Assembly (NCBI GenBank): GCA_903920415.1
Contig: CAIXMD010000250.1
Coordinates: forward strand, 1-5,176
Direction: 5' to 3'
Origin: an uncultured Desulfomonile sp.
GTDB lineage: Bacteria > Desulfobacterota > Desulfomonilia > Desulfomonilales > Desulfomonilaceae
DNA: 5,176 bases
Each line of letters starts with the position of its first letter. Positions within the stretch are counted from its first letter, which is position 1. The position numbers were made by a program, and so were the translations under genes. Shown here in pieces: positions 1 to 5,176 of this stretch. The notes below the pieces were generated by a model. The model was given only the letters and a program-made list of their open reading frames with translations, did no database searches and was not told the DNA's origin.

Positions 1-90
1 CTCCTCAATGAGTATGCAAATATTTTCATCTACCTGCCCATCAAGGTAATCGGACAAACGATCGCAAAAATCCTTACACTCCTTCATCAT
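1..90 (-). CDS. Probable zinc-finger (zf-HC2-type) anti-sigma factor, N-terminal fragment
   Basis: Only the first 30 codons are in the window; the frame is still open at the left edge. The peptide begins MMKECKDFCDRLSDYLDGQV and continues DENICILIEE. A Cys near the start, an 'LSDYLDG' segment and an 'IEE' helix resemble the opening of zf-HC2 anti-sigma domains, in which a later H-x3-C-x2-C motif completes the zinc site; that motif would lie outside the window. Family members sequester a partner ECF sigma factor, usually from the cytoplasmic side of the membrane, until a signal releases it. The ATG at 90-88 overlaps the sigma factor's TGA as ATGA, which suggests translational coupling, and a GGAGAG lies 10 bases upstream (106-101). 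A second ATG directly follows (87-85) and could be the real start. The identification rests partly on position next to an ECF sigma gene. Confidence 0.72.
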   Translation of the reverse strand, partial: MMKECKDFCDRLSDYLDGQVDENICILIEE

Positions 91-695
91 TCTTGTAAAG
101 CTCTCCGCTTACCGTTTACAGTTCGCTCCATGTAATATGTACCCAACGATTCCCGAACAGAATTTCGGCCTCGATGAAGACGCGATTTTACTGCAGGAAC
201 TGAAGTATCTATGATTTCAGCAACTTCTTCTAAAGAAAAACCTTCTACGTCCCTAAGTATAATTACTGTTCGATATATCAAAGGCAGATGGTCGATAGCT
301 TCTTCGATTTTTTTACGCCCCTCGTTCGAAAGTAATATCTCCAGCGGAGTGCTGACGAATTCAGGGGAAGCAGGAACCAATTTATCGTCGTTCTTGATTC
401 CAATTTGTTCATCGTATTGGATAAACTCTGGACGGTTCTTTCTAAGAAACATCAGGGCTCTGTTGCTCGCAATCCTGAAAAGCCAAGTGGAAAAGGACGA
501 ATCCCCGGCAAACCCTTTGAGTCCTCGGTAAGCACTGAGAAAGGTTTCCTGCAACAAGTCTTGAGCTTCACTATTGTCCTTGACCATTTTTCTCAAGTGA
601 CGATAAATTCTGCCCTGGTACTTTTCCACGAGCTTTTCGAAAGCATTAAAGTCGCCGTTCAATACATATCTGATAGTTTGGTTGTCTTCTTCCAT
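87..695 (-). CDS. RNA polymerase ECF (sigma-70 family, RpoE-like) sigma factor
   Basis: A complete 202-residue protein of typical ECF length. Region 2 spans about residues 18-87: a 'FEKLVEKYQGRIYRHLRKM' core-binding helix, 'AQDLLQETFLSAYRGLKGF' (about 44-62) and the -10 recognition segment 'FSTWLFRIASNRALMFLRK' (68-86). A Ser/Pro/acidic linker (about 88-125) joins it to region 4 (about 128-185), whose helix-turn-helix 'FSLEEVAEIIDTSVPAVKSR' (153-172) plus 'LHRGR' would read the -35 element. Such factors redirect RNA polymerase to a small regulon, often for envelope, oxidative or metal stress; the regulon is not visible here. The ATG at 695-693 is the only sensible start, because an in-frame TAG lies just upstream (707-705); the Shine-Dalgarno (AGAGAT) is weak. 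The gene leads a probable two-gene operon with the overlapping anti-sigma gene. Family assignment is firm; the physiological signal is unknown. Confidence 0.95.
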   Translation of the reverse strand: MEEDNQTIRYVLNGDFNAFEKLVEKYQGRIYRHLRKMVKDNSEAQDLLQETFLSAYRGLKGFAGDSSFSTWLFRIASNRALMFLRKNRPEFIQYDEQIGIKNDDKLVPASPEFVSTPLEILLSNEGRKKIEEAIDHLPLIYRTVIILRDVEGFSLEEVAEIIDTSVPAVKSRLHRGRNSVRESLGTYYMERTVNGKRRALQE

Positions 696-740
696 GTCAT
701 ATCTCTAATATAGATGCGGAGTGAAAGAAAAAGATTCGTA

Positions 741-780
741 CAACACCCAAGATCCAGTAATAAATAGTCTCGAGGTGTTG
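741..780. repeat. Interrupted inverted repeat, possible operator
   Basis: CAACACC at 741-747 is matched by its exact reverse complement GGTGTTG at 774-780, with 26 bases between. The arm centres are 33 bases apart, close to three helical turns, so two bound protein units could sit on the same face. The right arm lies between the candidate -35 and -10 of the sigma-operon promoter; the left arm lies just past its predicted start site. That is a plausible operator arrangement. A 7-base match over this distance can also occur by chance. Confidence 0.3.
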
Positions 781-790
781 GATGTGTCAA
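761..790 (-). promoter_or_regulatory. Candidate sigma-70-type promoter of the sigma/anti-sigma operon
   Basis: Reading the minus strand, a perfect -35 hexamer TTGACA (790-785) is followed after 18 bases by TATTTA (766-761), a poor -10 that matches only the first three consensus positions. The start would fall near 754, leaving a leader of about 60 bases before the sigma ATG. The strong -35 and orientation support it; the weak -10 keeps confidence moderate. No convincing ECF-type (GGAAC...GTC) autoregulatory promoter was seen in the same gap. Confidence 0.4.
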
Positions 791-903
791 GATGAAAGCC
801 CCAGATAGAGAGTTTTGGCAATGTAATCACAACTACGATGAGATTGCTGAAATACAAAATTTCGTTGCGATATTATTTTCGTCCCTATATCATGAGAAAA
901 ATT

Positions 904-908
904 AGGAG
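904..908 (+). promoter_or_regulatory. Ribosome binding site of the sirtuin gene
   Basis: AGGAG sits 5 bases before the ATG at 914, a near-ideal Shine-Dalgarno that fixes the start of the Sir2 gene. It is much stronger than the sites in front of the sigma factor and exported-protein genes. No clear promoter for this gene was found: TTGCGA (865-870) with TATATC (886-891) has a spacer of only 15. Confidence 0.75.
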
Positions 909-913
909 TTAAT

Positions 914-1699
914 ATGGAAGCTCTGATAGCAAAGACTGCAGAAGTGTTGGCAACATCCAAAAATGCGATAGCATTAACCGGCGCAGGCATCAGCACTGAA
1001 TCAGGCATTCCCGACTTCCGTAGCCCAGGGGGGCTCTGGACTAGGGTAGATCCCGGCGAATTTTCCATAGATCGTTTTCTGCAAAATCCCTCACGCTTTT
1101 GGCGAATGCACCTTGACCTTAAATCTTCCGGTGACTTCGACTTAGCCTCGGCTGACCCCAACCCTGCCCATTATGCGCTGGCTCGTATGGAACAGATGGG
1201 TATCCTCAAATGTATAATTACTCAGAATGTAGACAACCTTCACCAGCGGGCAGGGTCTGTGGAAGTAGTTGAGTTTCACGGAAACCTTTTGAGAGCTGCA
1301 TGTATGAAGTGCCGATCCCTGGAGCCGATCGAAGATGTTGAAGCCAGGATCGAATCCGGAGAATCGGAAGCCCCTCGGTGCAGAAATTGCGGAGGATTGC
1401 TCAAACCTGACGCAGTCTTCTTCGGTGAAGCCATTCCATCAAGAGCCCTTATGATTTCGCAGGTGCAATCCCAGAAATGTGATGTGCTTATTGTCGTGGG
1501 CACATCTCTCCAAGTTTACCCGGCAGCCCAGATCCCCCTATCGGTTAAACTCAAACATCCTCCGGCAGTAGTGGTCGAAGTAAACCGTGAACCCTCGTCC
1601 CTCCATGAGCAGGTCACTGATATTCTGATGATTGGTAGCGCAGGAGATATTCTCAGCAGATTACTAGAGGCCCTGGAAACCAGAGTTAATTTGCACTGA
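914..1699 (+). CDS. Sir2-family NAD-dependent protein deacylase (sirtuin)
   Basis: A complete 261-residue cytosolic enzyme that should remove acyl groups from lysines using NAD+, yielding nicotinamide and O-acyl-ADP-ribose. Visible landmarks: Rossmann/NAD motif 'GAGIS' (23-27), 'GIPDFR' (31-36), 'TQNVDNLH' (103-110), catalytic His122 in 'FHG', a structural zinc site with two Cys pairs (Cys130/Cys133 and Cys156/Cys159), 'KPDAVFFGE' (164-172), 'GTSLQVYPA' (196-204) and 'VEVN' (221-224). All catalytic and zinc residues are present and the length is usual for bacterial sirtuins. The Tyr-x-x-Arg pair that marks SIRT5/CobB-type desuccinylases is not evident in the matching helix ('NPSRFWRMHLDL', 58-69), so ordinary deacetylase activity is more likely; this is inference. 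The gene stands alone, divergent from the sigma operon and convergent with the next gene. A cobB name is possible, but CobB-like specificity is not shown, so no symbol is given. Confidence 0.96.
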   Translation: MEALIAKTAEVLATSKNAIALTGAGISTESGIPDFRSPGGLWTRVDPGEFSIDRFLQNPSRFWRMHLDLKSSGDFDLASADPNPAHYALARMEQMGILKCIITQNVDNLHQRAGSVEVVEFHGNLLRAACMKCRSLEPIEDVEARIESGESEAPRCRNCGGLLKPDAVFFGEAIPSRALMISQVQSQKCDVLIVVGTSLQVYPAAQIPLSVKLKHPPAVVVEVNREPSSLHEQVTDILMIGSAGDILSRLLEALETRVNLH

Positions 1700-1730
1700 A
1701 TTACCAGGGAATACCGGGGAACTACCTGAC

Positions 1731-2480
1731 CTAGAAGAGTACTGAAGTTTCGACAAAGAATCCCATACGGTTCATATCAATTGTGTCGCGCTCCCGCTTA
1801 ACCTTGGTGTGCCAGAATCTGTACCCCCCATTGATTGACCAGGTCCATAGCCTGTTTATCGGAATGTCAACCGCACAAGCGACCTCCCAGTCCCAATTTT
1901 CCAAGCTGTCGTAATTCCACCAATTTATCCGGCTGGAAATATTTGGACGCAAGGCTACACTCTCGAGTACAGGGTAATAAGTTCCGTGTAAACCTAGTGT
2001 CGGGAATATGCGGGTTCCTTCTTCGCGATAATTGAAAGCGGAAGACGCTACAACAGCATCTTTCACCCGTGTCTCCAGGCCCAGTATTACCATCTCCACA
2101 TTTGCTCCGAAAAGGATCTGGGGAGACATAAAGAAATCTAGATCATATCCGAAAATTACATTCCAAATTTTCTGGTAGGAATCGTTTCGAGATTGATCGT
2201 AAGTGGTTGTAGGTTCTACTTTCATCCTGAACACATGGATGTTGTTGAACCGTGTATTGGCAAAAAATTCCCACACAAGCCTGTCTTTTTGTATTCCCAG
2301 GTTTTCTGCCAGCCCCAGTTTGGTCCTATCTTTCTGTATAAGATCACCCTCCAGAACGGTGAACCACATTCTTGTGCCGGCGGTGACTCTGAGGTAGGGG
2401 GGGACCTCCCAGGCGTGGACATTTCCGAGAAGGAGAAAGCACATTGCGGTGAGCCACGCTGTTACAACAAGTTTTTTCAT
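1731..2480 (-). CDS. Exported protein, probable outer-membrane beta-barrel
   Basis: A 249-residue protein of no family I recognise. It opens with a classic Sec signal peptide: MKK, a hydrophobic core (about 4-19) and a likely signal peptidase I site after 'VHA' (residue 23), giving a mature start at Trp24. There is no lipobox Cys at the cleavage site. The mature part is rich in Trp, Tyr and Phe and contains short alternating stretches such as 'ILFGANVEMVILGLETRV' and 'WTWSINGGYRFWHTKV', and it ends 'GFFVETSVLF'. A terminal Phe after an alternating strand is the usual C-terminal signal of outer-membrane barrels read by the BAM machinery. The size would suit a small barrel of about 8-12 strands. 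Start chosen from the signal peptide; the Shine-Dalgarno is weak, and an in-frame stop lies about 12 codons upstream. It could instead be a periplasmic beta-rich protein. Function is unknown. Confidence 0.85.
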   Translation of the reverse strand: MKKLVVTAWLTAMCFLLLGNVHAWEVPPYLRVTAGTRMWFTVLEGDLIQKDRTKLGLAENLGIQKDRLVWEFFANTRFNNIHVFRMKVEPTTTYDQSRNDSYQKIWNVIFGYDLDFFMSPQILFGANVEMVILGLETRVKDAVVASSAFNYREEGTRIFPTLGLHGTYYPVLESVALRPNISSRINWWNYDSLENWDWEVACAVDIPINRLWTWSINGGYRFWHTKVKRERDTIDMNRMGFFVETSVLF

Positions 2481-2645
2481 GACTATCAGCCCATTAGCGT
2501 GAGTTTTTCTAATTCAATTAATAAAAACTATGCAACTCATATAATTTAATGATTAAAAAGTCAAGTAGAATGGGAAGATGGGGGCGGGGGATCCTCTCGA
2601 AACAAATGATGCCTTGTTATTCTAAAAAGTGTCCAGGAAAGGCAA
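2481..2645 (-). promoter_or_regulatory. AT-rich spacer, probable promoter region of the exported-protein gene
   Basis: The 165 bases between the SMC stop and the exported-protein start contain a strongly AT-rich block (about 2500-2570). Minus-strand promoter-like pieces are TTGACT (2564-2559) with TATATG 15 bases on, and TTGCAT (2535-2530) with TTAGAA 17 bases on; neither is a good match, so the exact promoter is unresolved. A perfect 13-base palindrome, TTTAATGATTAAA, occupies 2545-2557. A G-rich tract (GGG, G5, C, G5) lies at 2572-2590. I see no hairpin followed by a T-run that would serve as a terminator for SMC. Confidence 0.35.
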
Positions 2646-5176
2646 CTACTCTGCAAATACAACTGATACAACTGTTGAGACGCCAGGCTCTTCCATGGTG
2701 ACGCCGTAGAGAGAATCTGCCGCCTCCATGCTTTGCTTATTGTGTGTGATGATGATGAATTGAGTCTTATCACAGAGTTTTCTGAGCATTTGGTTGAACC
2801 TGACTATGTTGGAGTCATCAAGAGGTGCGTCCACCTCGTCCAGGAGACAAAAAGGCGAGGGACGAGTGAGAAAAATGGAAAAAATCATAGCAACTGCCGT
2901 GAGGGCCTTTTCCCCTCCGGAAAGGAGGCTCATGTTCTGTCTCCGCTTTCCAGGTAGACGAGCAACAATATCAACCCCGGTTTCCAGAAAGTTTTCTTCA
3001 TCGGTTAGCTCGAGATAAGCCTCTCCACCCCTGAATAGAAATTGGAAGATTTCTCGAAATTTTTCATTAATGTTGTTAAAGGCTGCCTGAAACAGTTCTC
3101 TTGTCGTCTTATTGATCTTGTTAATAGTGTCAAACAATGAGTCAACCGACTTCTTAAGATCTTGCTCCTGTTCCTTTAAAAAACTGAGGCGTTCCTCGGC
3201 TTGGCGACTCTCTGCAATGGCCCCAAAATTTACCTCACCCATAGATTCCAATTTTGCCCTAATTTCACTAATCTCATTTTGGTCAGGGGAGGAAGCCGGG
3301 CATGATACGGTCCGAGGGTCCAAATGGTAACGCTCGAGGGTTTTTTCCACGAGCCCCTCTACCATCTGTTCAAGCCGCACCAACTCCATTTCGAGCGAGT
3401 GGCCGCTCTCTCTCACCTCTTTCATAGCTGTTGCACAAGTGGTTGTTTCTTCTTCGAGGGATTTCACGCAAACCGACAAGTCTTCCGATTCTTTTTTCAA
3501 AGCTGTAATTTGTCTTCCCTGGGTTTCGTGTTCTAACAAGAGTCCTTTTTCGCGTGCTTGGGCATCGATAAGCTCGTTGGAGATTCTATCAGCATCGACA
3601 GTACTGAGGGATGTTTCGTCATTCAATCCTGAAACATGCTCTTCAATCTGCTGCATGGTGTCCTCAACTGAACGTAACTCCCTTTCTCTCGAGCGCCACC
3701 GTTCCTCCAGTTGGGCTACCCTCACTCTAATTTGTCCACTGTTCCGGGATTTTTCCTCTACTTCCCCCTCAAGTTCCTCCAGTTCCATTTTGGCAGCCTT
3801 TAAAAGCTCTTCCAATTCTATCCGCCTGTTTTCCAGAAGAGTTATACTCGCCTCGGATTGTCGAAGATCTTGGGTGATCTCGCCCTGTTCCTTGTCGAGC
3901 TGCTCCCTTTCCAACATCAAGACCTCCAACTTACGTTCCGCGCTTGAGATTCGGCTGCCGGCCCGGTCGTGTTCACTCCGAGAACGAACTTCTTTCAAGT
4001 TGAGGTCATTGATCACGGTATCCGTATGATCGATCTCAGAGGAGACTTCTTGCAAAATCTTTTCCTGTTCCTGCAAAGATACCCGACAAGCTAAGACCTC
4101 TTTATCAAGAGATTCTCTCTGTTGATGCAGTTCGACGATCTCTCTGCGCTTTACAAAAATCTCGTCCGGCTTTTTGTCCCAGGAACCCCCGGTAATTTCT
4201 CCGAAACGATTCAGTAAATCTCCTTCCATGGAGACTAAATCTACCTGAATGCCGTTCCGCTGCCAAATTTCAAGGGCCTGCTCAATATCCCCGACCACAA
4301 AGTAGCCGGCCAGAAGGAAATCACCAAGTGTCTCAAATCCTTTTCGAAAGTGAACGACGTCCTTTAGGGGAGTCGGACCTTCCACGACACATTGCTCGTC
4401 TAATTCAACTCCACAACGAGGAGTAATAGGTATGAAGGTGGCCCTTCCTGCCCCGGCCTGTCTGAGCCGATTCACTGCCTGGAAGCCGTCGTAAGTTGAC
4501 GGCACGACCAAATTTCCTAGACGTTGTCCAAGGACCGCTGATAAGGCTTTCTCGTACTCAGGAGGCGCCTCTATCAGTTCGGCCAAAGGGCCCAAGAGGC
4601 TTTGCCGATCTACAGGCTTCTGGTTGTTCATGAGAAACCGGACACTCTGATCATATCCTACGAAATTGCGCCGCATTTCTTCAAGCGAGTCTATTCGGGC
4701 TTTGGTTGCTGCAAGATGCTTTTCCATGCTCCCCAAATTATTCCTGAGTTCAGTGATCAGATGAACTGTCTCCCGTCGCGTTTCGGATAGTTCTCCTTTC
4801 CTGTGGCTGTGCACTATCCTGAGCCCCTCTATTTCAGCCAGGGTTTGGGCAAACAACGCTGTTGAGACTCTTGCATCTGAGAGTGTGGCAGTAGCGCTTT
4901 CGCTTTCTTCGGTCACCTTGTGCAGCTTGGTTTCTATTTCTTTAACGCGCTTTATCAAACCCTCCCGTACGTTTCTCTGCTGTGCGGCCTCCTGAAGATT
5001 TTGGAACATATCATTCCTAAACCCTTCAAGGAGTTCGGCCTTTCTGCTACGTTCTTGATCAATTCTATGAGATTCGGAAACCGCGTTTTTTAGTTCTTCG
5101 GCAGCGGTGTGAAGTTCGAACTGAATCGTTGACCTGTCTTGTTCCAGCTCTTTCAGGAGTAGGCGAGTCTTTCGAC
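2646..5176 (-). CDS. smc: Chromosome segregation protein SMC, C-terminal 842 residues (5' end outside window)
   Basis: SMC dimers entrap and compact DNA with ScpA/ScpB to help separate replicated chromosomes. The frame runs unbroken to the right edge, so the Met at 5009-5007 (visible residue 56) is internal and not the start. Visible order: end of the N-terminal coiled-coil arm (1 to about 185); hinge (about 194-330, genomic 4185-4595) with 'GPLAELIEAPPEYEKALSAV' and 'GEITGGSW'; returning Glu/Leu/Arg-rich coiled coil (about 335-640); then the C-terminal ATPase head from 'MGEVNFGAIAE' (645). The head has the signature 'LLSGGEKALTA' (genomic about 2907-2921), Walker B 'FCLLDEVDAPLDD' with the Asp-Glu pair at 2840-2835, and switch His in 'ITHNK'. 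The Walker A half and roughly 330 residues are missing to the right, judging from usual lengths near 1,170-1,200. No residue is lost in the visible head. scpA and scpB are not in the window. MukB, RecN and Rad50 are excluded by the hinge and signature sequences. Confidence 0.97.
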   Translation of the reverse strand, partial: RKTRLLLKELEQDRSTIQFELHTAAEELKNAVSESHRIDQERSRKAELLEGFRNDMFQNLQEAAQQRNVREGLIKRVKEIETKLHKVTEESESATATLSDARVSTALFAQTLAEIEGLRIVHSHRKGELSETRRETVHLITELRNNLGSMEKHLAATKARIDSLEEMRRNFVGYDQSVRFLMNNQKPVDRQSLLGPLAELIEAPPEYEKALSAVLGQRLGNLVVPSTYDGFQAVNRLRQAGAGRATFIPITPRCGVELDEQCVVEGPTPLKDVVHFRKGFETLGDFLLAGYFVVGDIEQALEIWQRNGIQVDLVSMEGDLLNRFGEITGGSWDKKPDEIFVKRREIVELHQQRESLDKEVLACRVSLQEQEKILQEVSSEIDHTDTVINDLNLKEVRSRSEHDRAGSRISSAERKLEVLMLEREQLDKEQGEITQDLRQSEASITLLENRRIELEELLKAAKMELEELEGEVEEKSRNSGQIRVRVAQLEERWRSRERELRSVEDTMQQIEEHVSGLNDETSLSTVDADRISNELIDAQAREKGLLLEHETQGRQITALKKESEDLSVCVKSLEEETTTCATAMKEVRESGHSLEMELVRLEQMVEGLVEKTLERYHLDPRTVSCPASSPDQNEISEIRAKLESMGEVNFGAIAESRQAEERLSFLKEQEQDLKKSVDSLFDTINKINKTTRELFQAAFNNINEKFREIFQFLFRGGEAYLELTDEENFLETGVDIVARLPGKRRQNMSLLSGGEKALTAVAMIFSIFLTRPSPFCLLDEVDAPLDDSNIVRFNQMLRKLCDKTQFIIITHNKQSMEAADSLYGVTMEEPGVSTVVSVVFAE

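Noticed and set aside
705..712. TATATT-like -10 immediately upstream of the sigma start
   Set aside because: There is no acceptable -35 at the right distance, and it would give an almost leaderless transcript; the TTGACA-led promoter further upstream is better.
787..1161. 124-codon open frame on the minus strand across the sirtuin start
   Set aside because: It is antisense to the conserved NAD-binding part of the Sir2 gene, has no recognisable domain, and its composition is that of a shadow frame.
1700..1730. Possible bidirectional terminator between the convergent sirtuin and exported-protein genes
   Set aside because: Only a 4-base CAGG/CCTG pairing (1705-1708 with 1725-1728) is present, with no T-run on either side.
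2222..2422. 66-codon minus-strand open frame inside the exported-protein gene
   Set aside because: It is an alternative frame of the same strand with no signal peptide or domain; it would matter only if the C7 tract slipped.
2577..2600. G-rich tract as a four-stranded DNA structure
   Set aside because: There are only three G runs of three or more, so a standard three-layer G-quadruplex cannot form; a two-layer form is possible but weak.
3439..4029. 196-codon plus-strand open frame inside the SMC gene
   Set aside because: It is very Ser-rich because it is the complement of Glu/Leu/Arg-rich coiled-coil codons, a common artefact opposite long coiled coils.
1..5176. A hidden defence, toxin-antitoxin or mobile system
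   Set aside because: All long frames with protein-like character are accounted for by four conserved housekeeping or regulatory genes and one exported protein; no transposase, integrase, terminal repeats or repeat arrays were seen on either strand.

Overview
The window looks like chromosomal DNA from a Gram-negative bacterium. It carries an exported, barrel-like protein with a signal peptide and a C-terminal Phe, an ECF sigma factor with the start of a probable anti-sigma factor, a bacterial-type sirtuin and a canonical SMC protein. The set and protein style would fit a Desulfobacterota ('deltaproteobacterial') genome, but that placement is an impression from protein style, not a proof. Coding density is high, and there is no sign of a mobile element, CRISPR array, tRNA or rRNA.

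Layout, left to right. (1) 1-90 minus: the first 30 codons of a probable zf-HC2-type anti-sigma factor, cut by the window edge. (2) 87-695 minus: a complete 202-residue ECF sigma factor whose stop overlaps the anti-sigma start as ATGA. (3) 696-913: a divergent intergenic region with a candidate sigma-70-type promoter for the sigma operon and an inverted repeat (CAACACC/GGTGTTG) placed around its -10 element, plus a good Shine-Dalgarno for the next gene. (4) 914-1699 plus: a complete Sir2-family NAD-dependent protein deacylase. (5) 1731-2480 minus: a 249-residue signal-peptide protein that is probably an outer-membrane beta-barrel of no family I recognise; it converges on the sirtuin gene with only 31 bases between. 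(6) 2481-2645: a spacer with an AT-rich block (probable promoter area, with a 13-base palindrome) and a short G-rich tract. (7) 2646-5176 minus: the C-terminal 842 residues of chromosome-segregation SMC (hinge, second coiled-coil arm, C-terminal ATPase head). The N-terminal Walker A head lies beyond the right edge.

Functional links between the genes are limited. The only clear unit is the sigma/anti-sigma pair, which looks like a stress-responsive regulatory switch. The sirtuin is a stand-alone gene divergent from that operon. SMC and the exported protein share a strand, but the 165-base AT-rich gap suggests separate transcription. I found no convincing new multi-gene system here. The most useful leads are the operator-like repeat at the sigma promoter, the unassigned exported protein, and the sirtuin's substrate-specificity residues.
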